From Bacillota bacterium (GTDB lineage: Bacteria > Bacillota_A > Clostridia > Clostridiales > Clostridiaceae), in NCBI GenBank assembly GCA_021837545.1, contig JAKBFR010000009.1:1-41189 (forward strand): a stretch of 41,189 nucleotides of DNA, read 5' to 3'. Position 1 is the first letter of the stretch; every line of letters begins with the position of its first letter. Below the pieces are notes generated by a model. It did no database searches. It had not been told where the DNA came from and saw only the letters and a program-made list of their open reading frames with translations. A program made the translations under genes and the position numbers. Positions 18,787 through 27,837 of the stretch are shown here, in pieces.

Positions 18787-18811
18787 AAAAATTATAGAAT
18801 TATAATAATAA
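18751..18811. other. attTn7 target region at the end of glmS
   Basis: In Tn7, TnsD binds the last 35 or so bases of glmS, and insertion takes place about 25 bp after the stop codon. Here the element starts at 18812, exactly 25 bp after the glmS TAA. The last codons of glmS (18751-18786) lie where the TnsD site is expected. Confidence 0.8.
18807..18811. repeat. 5-bp target-site duplication, glmS side
   Basis: AATAA directly before the TGTAG terminus. The same AATAA follows the other end at 35529-35533. Five-base duplications are typical for Tn7. Confidence 0.85.
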
Positions 18812-18896
18812 TGTAGTTTTGAAATAAAGTTTAAACTTTTGTAACAAAGTCTAAACTATTGAAATAAAGTTTAACTTTTTGAAATAAAGTTGAATA
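18812..18896. repeat. glmS-near transposon end: four abutting 20-bp TnsB-site repeats
   Basis: After TGTAG there are four direct 20-bp units with exact period: 18817-18836 (TTTTGAAATAAAGTTTAAAC), 18837-18856 (TTTTGTAACAAAGTCTAAAC), 18857-18876 (TATTGAAATAAAGTTTAACT) and 18877-18896 (TTTTGAAATAAAGTTGAATA). Packed sites are the mark of Tn7R, where they bind TnsB and cover the tns promoter. Confidence 0.85.
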
Positions 18897-18936
18897 TAAA
18901 TTTAATTATACGTCAATGTTATATAAATAGTTAGCA

Positions 18937-18965
18937 TTGAGTTAAAATTTAACATTTACTATATG
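18937..18965 (+). promoter_or_regulatory. tnsA operon promoter candidate inside a large inverted repeat
   Basis: TTGAGT (18937-18942), a 17-bp spacer and TATATG (18960-18965). The promoter is framed by TATAAATAG (18922-18930) and CTATTTATA (18966-18974), and its spacer is rich in self-complementary GTTAAAATTTAAC. This may be an operator, or allow autoregulation together with TnsB bound at the adjacent end. Confidence 0.4.
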
Positions 18966-19012
18966 CTATTTATAACAATAGTGTGATATGAAAGAAGGAA
19001 TTAATAATCTTC

Positions 19013-19043
19013 CATAGTATTCTACGACTTTTAGAATACTATG
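19013..19043. repeat. Perfect 12-bp hairpin in the tnsA leader
   Basis: CATAGTATTCTA (19013-19024) and TAGAATACTATG (19032-19043) enclose a 7-nt loop. No T run follows directly. It precedes the long terminator-like hairpin at 19068. Confidence 0.6.
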
Positions 19044-19067
19044 CGTGAATATTTAATAGAATTTAAT

Positions 19068-19121
19068 AAGAACTAGGTATTTTAAAATTTTCAAAATTTT
19101 AAAATGCCTAGTTCTTTTTGA
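19068..19121 (+). terminator. Long terminator-like hairpin just upstream of tnsA
   Basis: Arms 19068-19091 and 19093-19116 are complementary over about 24 bp (outer part AAGAACTAGG pairing with CCTAGTTCTT) and are followed by TTTTTG. It looks like a strong intrinsic terminator, and the tnsA ribosome site begins only about 15 bp later. It can stop read-through from glmS. If the tns promoter lies upstream, it must be overcome by antitermination or leaky read-through. Confidence 0.75.
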
Positions 19122-19142
19122 TTATTTTAAGGAGATGAAATT

Positions 19143-19982
19143 ATGGCAAAGCGTAAAAGGATTCAAAACATCGAAAAAATGATTAAAGAAGGGTATGGTA
19201 AAGGTATGGGAAGCGATTATAAACCTTGGATAAGGATACAAGATGTTCCTTCATTAGGTAGAGTTACACGAGTAAAAGGAATGAAAACAGGAAGGCAACA
19301 TGAATTATTATCTGATATGGAAAGAAATTATTTTTACATATTAGAATATTGTGATGATGTAGTAGATATAAGAGAACAGTATCCATTATTACCTATAGAA
19401 GAGACAATTTCTATTGCAAACGAGCTAGGAATAGAACATCCTAAAAATCCAGAAACAAATGAAAACATTGTGATGACAACAGATTTCTTAATAACAATAT
19501 CCAATTCGGAGGTTACTAAGGAAGTTGCAAGAACTATAAAATCAAAGGATGACTTATTAAACAGAAGGATATTAGAAAAATTTGAGATTGAACGTGTATT
19601 TTGGGAAAGGCGAGGTATAAATTGGGCAATTGTTACCGAAGAAGAAATAGATAAAACAATCGCACATAATATAAGTTTTGTTCAAGGGTATAAAGATATA
19701 ACAAATGTTGATAGTTTTAAGCAGATAGAGATTTCAGAAATTAAAGATTTAATTTATGAATTTCTAAAAAGGATAGTTGATGATGAAAGAAGTATGAGAG
19801 ATATTTGTTCGGAATTTGACAGTGATATGAATTTAGAAAAAGGCAGCGGAGTAAGTATTTTTAAATATTCAATTATTAACAAAATTATAAAGATTAATAT
19901 CTTAGAAAAAATAAATATCAATAAAAAGATTAAAATTTTATGTATGCAAAAAGAACAGATGAAGAAGGTGGAAGCTATATGA
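19143..19982 (+). CDS. tnsA: Tn7-like transposase subunit TnsA (5'-end nuclease)
   Basis: A 279-residue restriction-enzyme-like nuclease that cuts the 5' strands at the transposon ends, so that with TnsB the element moves by cut-and-paste. E. coli TnsA has 273 residues with catalytic Glu63, Asp114 and Lys132. Here the equivalent positions are Glu60 (SDMERNYFY), Asp114 (MTTDFLIT) and Lys133 (ARTIKSK). An N-terminal GMGSDYKPWIRIQDVPSLGR and the C-terminal winged-helix part (from RRGINWAIVTEEEI on) follow the family pattern. AAGGAG precedes the ATG. The stop overlaps the tnsB start (ATGA), so the two are translationally coupled. Confidence 0.93.
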   Translation: MAKRKRIQNIEKMIKEGYGKGMGSDYKPWIRIQDVPSLGRVTRVKGMKTGRQHELLSDMERNYFYILEYCDDVVDIREQYPLLPIEETISIANELGIEHPKNPETNENIVMTTDFLITISNSEVTKEVARTIKSKDDLLNRRILEKFEIERVFWERRGINWAIVTEEEIDKTIAHNISFVQGYKDITNVDSFKQIEISEIKDLIYEFLKRIVDDERSMRDICSEFDSDMNLEKGSGVSIFKYSIINKIIKINILEKININKKIKILCMQKEQMKKVEAI

Positions 19983-22135
19983 TTTTTATTAATTCTGTTT
20001 ATAAGTATGTAGATATTAATGAGGAACAAAGAATAAGAATTATAGATATAGATGAAAATGTTGCTTATTTAGTTAATATAGATGCAAAATCATCTATGCC
20101 TAAATGTGAAAGTTTAGAAAAAGTGCAAGAAGAGATTTATGGTAATAAGTTAGTGAAAGTAAGAGATCCTTTTTCTAAAATAATTGAAGAAAAAGAACTT
20201 ACAATAATTCAAATGGAAAAAAGAAATAATGATTGGAATATTATAGAGAAGTATTGGGAAAAGAATAGGACTAAATTATTAACAACATCTAATAGAAATA
20301 AAATATTAAAGATGATTAGCAAAGAATCTAGTATTAGTCTATCAACAGCAAAAAAAATATTTAATAGATATTGGCAAAGAGGTATGAACAAAAATGCGTT
20401 ACTTCCTGATTACATTAATTCAGGAGCCAAAGGAAAGCAAAGAAATTTATCTGATAATAAAGTTGGAAGACCTAAAAAATCTAATTATTATGGCATAGTT
20501 ATTGAAGGAATAAATATAACAGAAGAAGTTAAAAAGCATTTTGAAATAGCTAAAAATAAATATTATAGAAATAATAGAAAAGCAAGTTTAACAGAAGCTT
20601 ATACATTAATGTTAAGAGATTTTTATTCTGACAGCTATAAAGAGAACGATGAATTTAATCATAGAGTATGGGATAAATCAAGAATACCGACGTATGACCA
20701 ATTCTATTATTGGTTTAAGAAAACTGAAAATGTACAAAAGGATATTATATTTAGAGAAAGTGAAAAAGAATTTAATCTAAAGCATAGGGCATTGTTAAGT
20801 AATTCATTACAGGAAACTGATGGGCCAGGTACAAGATTTCAAGTTGATGCTACTATTGCAGATGTTTATTTGGTGAGTTCATTAAATAGGAACAGAGTCA
20901 TAGGTAGACCTATTCTTTATGCTATTATAGATGTTTTTTCAAGGCTTATTACAGGCATATATGTAGGGCTAGAAGGTCCATCATGGATTGGTGCAATGAT
21001 GGCTTTAGATAATATGATTTGTGAAAAGGCTGAATATTGTAAAGAGTATGGAGTAGAAATAAGTAAAGAGCAATGGCCATGCAAGCATCTACCTGAAATT
21101 ATTCTTGCAGATAGAGGGGAATTCGAGGGATATAATGTTGAAAATTTAATTAATAATTTAAATATAAAAATAGAAAACACTTCTCCATATAGAGGAGATT
21201 TAAAAGGAATTGTAGAACGAAGTTTTAGAACTACCAATGAAAAGATAAAACATAAAACACCAGGAGCAATTCAAAAGGAATTTAGAAAACGTGGAGATAG
21301 AGACTATAGATTAGATGCTACGTTAACATTAGAAGAGTTTACTAAGATATATATCAATATGGTATTGCATCATAACAATAAAATAATAGATAAATATCCT
21401 ATGGAAAAAGAAATGATAGCAGATGAAATAAGTCCTACTCCTATTAATCTATGGAATTGGGGAATAACCAATAAAAAAGGCAGATTAAAAACTGTTGATA
21501 GGGATATTTTTAGACTTAATATATTACCAAAAGGTAAAGCAAGTGTATCAAGAGCAGGGATTAGGTTTAAAGGATTATATTATAGTTCTGATAAGGCAAT
21601 TAAAGAACAATGGTTTATTAATCTAAAAGTAAGAAGTGTTGATGTAGCCTATGATCCGAGGAATATGAATAAAACATATATTCCTCATAATAGTGGTTTA
21701 GATTATGATGAATGTTATTTAACAGATGTTAGTTTACAATATAAAGATTGCTTATTAGAAGAAATAATATTTAATCAGGAACTAGAAAGTGAGCTAAGGG
21801 AAAAAGAGTTAAGAGGTCAGCATCAAAATAATATGGATTTAGACAAAGAAATAGATAATATAGTAAAGAAAGCACAAAAAGAAAAATCAAACGATATTGA
21901 TTATAATAAAAGCTCTAATCAAAAGATTAAAGGGATAAAAAGAAATAGAAGTGTTGAAAAAGAAATTAACAGACAAAATGAAAGCTTTATTTTAGGTGAT
22001 GATACAGACAATAATAGTGAAATGGCACAAGTGATAGAGTTACCAGTAGCCAAAGAAGAAAAAGAGAAAAATGGTAATGATAGAGTAATGGAAATGATTA
22101 AAAGAAAGAGAGATGAAAAAAGAGGTGGAAAATAA
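19979..22135 (+). CDS. tnsB: Tn7-like transposase TnsB (DDE recombinase)
   Basis: Start ATG 19979 is chosen because it overlaps the tnsA stop as ATGA and has GAAGGTGG upstream; this gives 718 residues (E. coli TnsB has 702). The RNase H-like core shows the DDE triad at Asp290 (RFQVDATIADV), Asp378 (IILADRGEFEG) and Glu413 (LKGIVERSFRT). The gaps of 88 and 35 residues are identical to those between Asp273, Asp361 and Glu396 of E. coli TnsB as I recall them. The N-terminal part holds DNA-binding helices (LSTAKKIFNRYWQRGM), and a Mu-type beta-barrel follows the core. It joins transposon 3' ends to target and binds the 20-bp end repeats. The charged C-terminus is expected to contact TnsC. Confidence 0.96.
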   Translation: MIFINSVYKYVDINEEQRIRIIDIDENVAYLVNIDAKSSMPKCESLEKVQEEIYGNKLVKVRDPFSKIIEEKELTIIQMEKRNNDWNIIEKYWEKNRTKLLTTSNRNKILKMISKESSISLSTAKKIFNRYWQRGMNKNALLPDYINSGAKGKQRNLSDNKVGRPKKSNYYGIVIEGINITEEVKKHFEIAKNKYYRNNRKASLTEAYTLMLRDFYSDSYKENDEFNHRVWDKSRIPTYDQFYYWFKKTENVQKDIIFRESEKEFNLKHRALLSNSLQETDGPGTRFQVDATIADVYLVSSLNRNRVIGRPILYAIIDVFSRLITGIYVGLEGPSWIGAMMALDNMICEKAEYCKEYGVEISKEQWPCKHLPEIILADRGEFEGYNVENLINNLNIKIENTSPYRGDLKGIVERSFRTTNEKIKHKTPGAIQKEFRKRGDRDYRLDATLTLEEFTKIYINMVLHHNNKIIDKYPMEKEMIADEISPTPINLWNWGITNKKGRLKTVDRDIFRLNILPKGKASVSRAGIRFKGLYYSSDKAIKEQWFINLKVRSVDVAYDPRNMNKTYIPHNSGLDYDECYLTDVSLQYKDCLLEEIIFNQELESELREKELRGQHQNNMDLDKEIDNIVKKAQKEKSNDIDYNKSSNQKIKGIKRNRSVEKEINRQNESFILGDDTDNNSEMAQVIELPVAKEEKEKNGNDRVMEMIKRKRDEKRGGK

Positions 22136-23813
22136 AGAAAGAACAACAATATTGAAAGGTGACTTTAAAGAGGCAGTCTATAGGGGACAAGAGATTGAAG
22201 AATATGCAAATAATGCTTTCATCGAGGCACTACCTCCAATTTTTAGTGAAGAAGATGTTATAGATACATTTACTGTATTACCTATTATTACAGAAATAGA
22301 TAGAGAGAAAGCACAAAATCTGAGATATCATATTATAAAAAGAGCTAAGAATTTTATTCAGCCATTGCCTATACACATTATATTGGAAAGGAAATTATCA
22401 ATTTTGATTAGGCGTGGTTATTTAGCACGAAACCCATTAGATAAGATATTCTTAGAAGGTTTACGAATTCTAAATAATCTAGAAGATAAATCAATTAAAA
22501 ATAATGATTTAAATAAAGAATTAAGTGTTATAAGATCAACAGCTGAAAGTATATCAATTATTGGTATTTCAGGTATAGGAAAAACAACAGCCATTGAAAG
22601 ATTACTTTTGATGTATCCACAAGTAATAAAGCATTCTAAATATAAAAATGAAAATTTTACTAGAACACAAATAGTCTGGCTAAAGATTGATTGTCCTCAT
22701 GATGGTAGCTTATCTACATTATGTAAAAGCTTCTTTAAAGCAATAGATGATATATTAGGAACTAGATACTTGGAGAAGTTTGGATATTCTAATCGTGTTA
22801 CATCCACAATGTTAATTAATATGACTAAATTAGCTTGGAAATATGGCATAGGAGTATTAGTCATAGATGAAATACAACATTTATTAAATGCAAATACTGA
22901 CAAGGAAGAAATGCTTAATTTTTTTGTGACGTTAACTAATACAGTAGGTATTCCAACAGTATTAATTGGAACAAGTAAAGCACAAAAGGTTTTTAATGGA
23001 AACTTTAGGCAGGCGAGACGAGCAGCAAGTGAAGGCTGTATTATGTGGGATAGAATGAAAAGGGACAGTGAAGAATGGCATTTCTTTTTGGAATCTATAT
23101 GGGACTTTCAAGGATTAAAAGTAATTGGTGAATTGACAGATAAGATAAGAGAGGCTTTTTATGATGAATGTCAGGGTATCACAGCAGTAGCTGTAAACTT
23201 ATTCTTATTATCACAGGAAAGGGCTCTGCAAGATAATAAAGAGGAATTAACTGTAGGAATTATAAGAGAAGCAGCGAAAAAAGATTTGCATATGATACAG
23301 CCTATGATTAAAGCGTTAAGAAACAACAATCTATCAGAGATTATGAAGTATGAAGATATATCAATAAATATTAGCGAAATTAGTAATTCATATCAAAGAA
23401 ATATAGAATTAACGGGTATAATACAAGAATCTTTTAAAGAAAGAAAAAAAGACATAGATTTAAAAAGAAAGAGTACTGTAGAAAGCTTAATAGTTGATTT
23501 AACTGAAATTGATTTATTTAAGAATTTAGATCTAATTAAGCTAAGAAGAATTTGTGAAAAAATAGTAAGAAATTCAAGTATAGATGAGGATTATAACAAG
23601 ATGAAAAAACAAGCCATAAAAGAAGCTATGGTGCTTGATGATAAATTAAATGTTAATGAAGACATTAAAACTAAAGAAAAAACAAAGGATGGATTAATTG
23701 CGATTTATGAGTTAGCTACAAAGAAAAAAATTCATCCATATGAATTGTTGAAAAAGAATGGAGTTATAAAGAATCCTGTGGATGAATTCTTAAAAGTTAA
23801 TAATAAAATCTAA
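22113..23813 (+). CDS. tnsC: Tn7-like AAA+ target regulator TnsC
   Basis: A 566-residue ATPase (E. coli TnsC has 555) that links the target-selecting TniQ protein to the TnsAB transposase and gives target immunity. Walker A is GISGIGKTT (residues 151-159) and Walker B is VLVIDEIQHLL (Asp252, Glu253), with a sensor-1-like VLIGTSKAQ. The N-terminal region (about 1-130) and the long C-terminal tail fit TnsC's extensions for TnsD and TnsA contacts. The ATG at 22113 lies inside the end of tnsB (23-bp overlap) with GAAAGAGAG before it; a GTG at 22125 is an alternative. Confidence 0.95.
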   Translation: MKKEVENKERTTILKGDFKEAVYRGQEIEEYANNAFIEALPPIFSEEDVIDTFTVLPIITEIDREKAQNLRYHIIKRAKNFIQPLPIHIILERKLSILIRRGYLARNPLDKIFLEGLRILNNLEDKSIKNNDLNKELSVIRSTAESISIIGISGIGKTTAIERLLLMYPQVIKHSKYKNENFTRTQIVWLKIDCPHDGSLSTLCKSFFKAIDDILGTRYLEKFGYSNRVTSTMLINMTKLAWKYGIGVLVIDEIQHLLNANTDKEEMLNFFVTLTNTVGIPTVLIGTSKAQKVFNGNFRQARRAASEGCIMWDRMKRDSEEWHFFLESIWDFQGLKVIGELTDKIREAFYDECQGITAVAVNLFLLSQERALQDNKEELTVGIIREAAKKDLHMIQPMIKALRNNNLSEIMKYEDISINISEISNSYQRNIELTGIIQESFKERKKDIDLKRKSTVESLIVDLTEIDLFKNLDLIKLRRICEKIVRNSSIDEDYNKMKKQAIKEAMVLDDKLNVNEDIKTKEKTKDGLIAIYELATKKKIHPYELLKKNGVIKNPVDEFLKVNNKI

Positions 23814-23856
23814 ATGGATTTAATTAAATAAACTAAAGAACATAAGAGGAAGAATT

Positions 23857-25725
23857 ATGATAACATTTTTTACAGATCCATATGATGAAGAATTGATTTC
23901 TAGTATATTTGCTAGGTATCATTATTATAGTGGAAATATAGAGATTCGTGATACCCTTGAAGAATTATTAGGAGAAAGAAATATATCAGTATTTAAGATG
24001 TTTCCATCAAGATTAAGGTATCTGGAAAAGCAATTTACAAATATTAAATATACATCGGAGTATTTTATTTATAAACATACAACTTTTCCTTTGTATGCAG
24101 TATTTCTAGCTAAAAACAAACAAAAGAGTGTTGCTAATTATATGAATATGAAGGAAAAAGGTTCAGATACAGTAGAATCTGTTTTAGCAATATCAAAAAG
24201 TAAGTTTTATGTTAAGAGAGGATATATGTATTGCCCTAAATGCATGGAAGAAGAAGTTAATTTGTATGGAGAAGTATATTTTCATAGAATTCATCAGATA
24301 CAGGGTATATTTGTATGTGAAAAACATGAATGTAAATTGATTGAATATATTGAAAAATATAAGTTAAAATCGGAGTTTTGTAGATTAAATATTAATATCG
24401 CTAATAAAAAAGAGTTTCTATATTATGATAAAGACGTTAATGATAAATTGGTTATGATAGCACAGGCTGCTAGATATATTATAAATTTAGATTATTTAAA
24501 ATATAGTAAGGATAATATTATACAAAAATTATATAGGTTTCTTAAAAGAAAAGAGTATTTAACTATTGGTGGAAAAATACAGCGGAGTAAGCTTTTGTTA
24601 GATATAAAAAAATATTATGGAGAAAAGATATTTCAAGTATATAAATTAAATCTTGTAGAAGAAAGAGTATATTGGATTAAAAGTATTTTTTCTAAAAGTA
24701 GAAGTATTATTAATCCTATTGAAACCATATTATTAATAATATTTTTAACTGATAATAATCTAGAAGAGTTTTTTTGTGATAAAAAAGAAGAAAAGCCTCC
24801 CTTTGGAATTGGACCTTGGCCATGCTTAAATCCAATATGTCATAATTATAAAAAAGATGTGATCAATGAAATAAGGATAGAAAATTCGTGCAAAAGTAGA
24901 TTACCTTCTGGAATATTCAGATGTGAAAAATGTGGCTATACTTATAGAAGAAAGGGGCCAGATAAAAATGAAAGTGATAAATATAAAAAAAGTAAAGTTT
25001 TAGAGTTTGGTTCAATTTGGGAAAGCGAATTTAAAGCGGCAGTGGCAAGAAAACATAAAAGAATAGAAATTGTAAAAAGATTTGAGATATATAAAGACTT
25101 TATATATTACTATGAAAAAAATGGTACATTAGTTCCAAGAAGTCATGCTACTATGCTAGGCAAAATTCAAAACAACTTTGAAGAATATAGTAATGCAATT
25201 AAAGCATATATAAAAAAAAATCCTGAGGCTAACAGAACTAAGATACTAAATGAAATGAAAAAAGAAGCTTTTTGGCTCATTAACAATTATCCTGAGTGGT
25301 TGAACAAAAATTTACCGAAGCCTCAAAAATATAAAAGTCATTCTAAAAAGAAAAAATTAGAAAAATATGATGTTGAAATACTAGAAAAGATTAAGACTGC
25401 TTATGACGAATTTATAAGTATTAATAAGAAAAAAAGAGTAACGATAGGATTGATAGAGAAGCTAGTACATAGGCAAATAAAAAGAAATTTAGATAGGCTG
25501 CCAAAAACAAAAGCTTTTTTAGAGATAATATTAGAAGATTTAGATAAGTATAGTATTAGGATAGTAGAAGAATATTGTGATGATTTGATAAGAAACAATA
25601 AGTATACGACTAAGAATCAAATTATAAGAAACACAGGAAGGGATTATAAATTGTTATCAGATGAATGTAGAGGTAAAATAGATTCAATAATTGAAAAGTA
25701 TTTAAGTGGATTTAATAAAGTATAA
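23857..25725 (+). CDS. tnsD: TniQ/TnsD-family target selector with two zinc sites
   Basis: A 622-residue DNA-binding protein that probably recognises the end of glmS and recruits TnsC. The N-terminal TniQ domain begins ITFFTDPYDEELISSIFARY and has the FPSRLRYL motif and the usual CCCH site (Cys126, Cys129, Cys154, His157). A second, zinc-ribbon-like site follows (Cys323, Cys328, Cys356, Cys359, in PWPCLNPICH and FRCEKCGYTYRRKG), then helical repeats with WLNKNLPKPQ and VTIGLIEKLVHRQIKRNLDRLP. The domain order follows E. coli TnsD (508 residues). The element sits in attTn7, which fits a glmS-reading TnsD. AGAGGAAG precedes the ATG; tnsC ends 43 bp upstream. Confidence 0.9.
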   Translation: MITFFTDPYDEELISSIFARYHYYSGNIEIRDTLEELLGERNISVFKMFPSRLRYLEKQFTNIKYTSEYFIYKHTTFPLYAVFLAKNKQKSVANYMNMKEKGSDTVESVLAISKSKFYVKRGYMYCPKCMEEEVNLYGEVYFHRIHQIQGIFVCEKHECKLIEYIEKYKLKSEFCRLNINIANKKEFLYYDKDVNDKLVMIAQAARYIINLDYLKYSKDNIIQKLYRFLKRKEYLTIGGKIQRSKLLLDIKKYYGEKIFQVYKLNLVEERVYWIKSIFSKSRSIINPIETILLIIFLTDNNLEEFFCDKKEEKPPFGIGPWPCLNPICHNYKKDVINEIRIENSCKSRLPSGIFRCEKCGYTYRRKGPDKNESDKYKKSKVLEFGSIWESEFKAAVARKHKRIEIVKRFEIYKDFIYYYEKNGTLVPRSHATMLGKIQNNFEEYSNAIKAYIKKNPEANRTKILNEMKKEAFWLINNYPEWLNKNLPKPQKYKSHSKKKKLEKYDVEILEKIKTAYDEFISINKKKRVTIGLIEKLVHRQIKRNLDRLPKTKAFLEIILEDLDKYSIRIVEEYCDDLIRNNKYTTKNQIIRNTGRDYKLLSDECRGKIDSIIEKYLSGFNKV

Positions 25726-25910
25726 GATTTGAGAATGATAACAAATATATAGATACAGTAAATAAAATTCATTATTTGTGGCAATAATTCATATAATAGT
25801 GGTATTTTGTTATTTATAAATTGTAATGTAAATTCAGTAGACAAGTTATTAAAAGTTAATTAGAAAATGGGGGATGGTGCACTAATATAGATGAATAAGG
25901 AGATAATTAT

Positions 25911-27434
25911 TTGATAGATTTTTTTACCGATCCCTATAAAGATGAACTTATATACTCAGCCATAGCCAGATATCATTTTTATTCTGGCAATATTGATTTT
26001 AGAGATACAATAGAAGAATGTTTTGGGAAGAGAACAATGTTACCAACACTTATGTTAGGTTGTAGATTAGAGTATTTAACTAGAGAATTAGGTGATGATT
26101 ACACATCACAAAGATTAATAAATGAAAATACTGTATTTCCTTATTATTCTCCTTTTATAGATAGTAGAAGAAAAGAAGAAATATTAGATTATATAAAGTT
26201 TCAAGGAAGTAGCTCAATTTATATGAAGTTAGGTATGATATCGGGTTCTGTGTGTGCAAAAGATTTTATAAATTATTGCCCTGCTTGTGCAAAGATGGAA
26301 ATTAATAAATATGGGGAAGCTTATATTCATAGAGAACATATGTTAGAAGGAATTTTATTATGCCCGCATCATGGAACTATGCTTGAGAAATATCAAGTTA
26401 AGAAGGTGGATGTAAGTAGGATTGAATATATACGATTGGAAGAAAGAAATTTAAATTTAGAAGTTAGAAATATTGATATTGAGGATTATGATAAGCATTT
26501 AAAACTAGCAAAAGATGCATATTATCTGCTAAATGAACATATGAAGAATGTTTCTAAAGAAAAAGTATTTAAGAAATATAGAAATTTGTTATATCTGAAG
26601 GGATTGTTAAAAGGCAATAATACAATAAATCAAAGAGAATTATATGAAGAATTTATAAGTTATTACGGAATGCAATTTTTGAAGTCTTTAGATTGTGGCA
26701 TAGACTATGACAATGAGTATAACTGGCTTAAAGTAATAACAAGAAAATCAAAAAGAGTATCACATCCATTAAGACATTTATTACTTATTAATTTTTTATG
26801 TGGTGATATTAAAGAGTTTCTTGATACTATTAATAATTGCAAAGTTAAAAAGATTATTAAAAGAAATGAAGTGTACAATTTAGATAATGCAAATTTAAAA
26901 AAGTTAAGTGATTATAAGACCACAATTTTGAGAATCAAAGAAAGTAATAAAACTTTATCTAGAACAGAGTTAAGAAAGATATGTTTAAAGCAATATATGT
27001 ATTTATATAGATATAATAAAGAATGGTTAATTAATAATTTACCAGTTAAAAGTGAATGCAAAATAGATAATCATAGAGTTGATTGGAATGCGCGTGATAA
27101 AGAATATCTAAAAGCATTAAAAGAGAGATATATAGAATTAATTGATAATAGTATGACTAGAGTTACAAAAGGGAATTTAGCAAAGCCGTTAGGAATATTA
27201 GTAAATATAGAAAAGAAATTAGATTATTTACCTTTAACAAAGAGATTTTTTAATGATGTTTGCGAAGAAACTAGTGATTTTCAGTTCAGAAGATGTAAAC
27301 ATTTAATAGACGAATATGTTAGATTAGAGAATGGAATTAAATTATGGAAAGTTCAAAAATATGCAGGAATAAGAAAAAAAGATTTTGATGTAATTAAATT
27401 TAAAGTAATAAAGTATATTAAGCAAATAAGGTGA
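25911..27434 (+). CDS. Second TniQ-family protein, lacking the central zinc ribbon
   Basis: The TTG start at 25911 has AAGGAG 8 bp upstream and opens IDFFTDPYKDELIYSAIARY, colinear with the preceding TnsD. The 507 residues keep the TniQ domain and its CCCH site (Cys123, Cys126, Cys151, His154) and a C-terminal helical part with WLINNLPVKS and VTKGNLAKPL...KKLDYLPLTKRFF. They lack the roughly 110-residue middle part that carries the second zinc site in the protein encoded upstream. It is therefore a diverged paralogue, probably a second target adaptor, perhaps for another DNA site or for plasmids. Targeting by guide RNA is not supported because no CRISPR parts are seen. A gap of 185 bp without recognisable content separates it from tnsD. 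Confidence 0.88.
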   Translation: MIDFFTDPYKDELIYSAIARYHFYSGNIDFRDTIEECFGKRTMLPTLMLGCRLEYLTRELGDDYTSQRLINENTVFPYYSPFIDSRRKEEILDYIKFQGSSSIYMKLGMISGSVCAKDFINYCPACAKMEINKYGEAYIHREHMLEGILLCPHHGTMLEKYQVKKVDVSRIEYIRLEERNLNLEVRNIDIEDYDKHLKLAKDAYYLLNEHMKNVSKEKVFKKYRNLLYLKGLLKGNNTINQRELYEEFISYYGMQFLKSLDCGIDYDNEYNWLKVITRKSKRVSHPLRHLLLINFLCGDIKEFLDTINNCKVKKIIKRNEVYNLDNANLKKLSDYKTTILRIKESNKTLSRTELRKICLKQYMYLYRYNKEWLINNLPVKSECKIDNHRVDWNARDKEYLKALKERYIELIDNSMTRVTKGNLAKPLGILVNIEKKLDYLPLTKRFFNDVCEETSDFQFRRCKHLIDEYVRLENGIKLWKVQKYAGIRKKDFDVIKFKVIKYIKQIR

Positions 27435-27450
27435 ATAAATATATACTTTT

Positions 27451-27648
27451 TCGAAGAATAATATAATGACTATGGTAATAGATATTACAAGATTAAAAAT
27501 TTTTCCAGCAAGATTGGCGAATATATAACCTAAGTTAATTTGTACTATAAGTAATCATTTGAAAAAAGGATAAGAATTAAATTTAGAGAATGATTTCTTG
27601 CCCTGTTATTTAGAAATTTTATAAAACTCAATTAAGAATATTATGTAA
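27451..27648 (+). pseudogene. Remnant of a third tniQ gene
   Basis: Read in the frame of ATG 27466, the conceptual product contains VIDITRLKIFPARLANI, a stop, ICTISNHLKKG, a stop, ELNLENDFLPCYLEIL, a stop, NSIKNIM. The order FPxRL, then about 25 residues later ENxxxPxY, then a further helix, is that of TniQ N-termini; compare KMFPSRLRYL and ENTVFPYYSPF in the two intact neighbours. No start region, zinc site or C-terminus is visible. It is probably the left-over of an earlier third target selector. Confidence 0.6.
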
Positions 27649-27683
27649 ATTAAGAAGTAATATTGTAAAATTTGAAGTATAAT

Positions 27684-27721
27684 AAAGATGGGATATTTAG
27701 AAATAAGTACCTATCTTTTTT
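27684..27721 (+). terminator. Terminator of the tns operon
   Basis: AAAGATGGG (27684-27692) pairs with CCTATCTTT (27710-27718) with one G-T pair, followed by a T run to 27721. It separates the transposition genes from the cargo. Confidence 0.6.
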
Positions 27722-27837
27722 AAATTTTAAAGACAAATTATAGATTTACTAATATCAATTATGTCTATATGAACAAAAAGAGGTTTAGAAAGAAGTCTAA
27801 TAACAAAATAATACTTTTTCAGAAAGGCGGATTAAAT

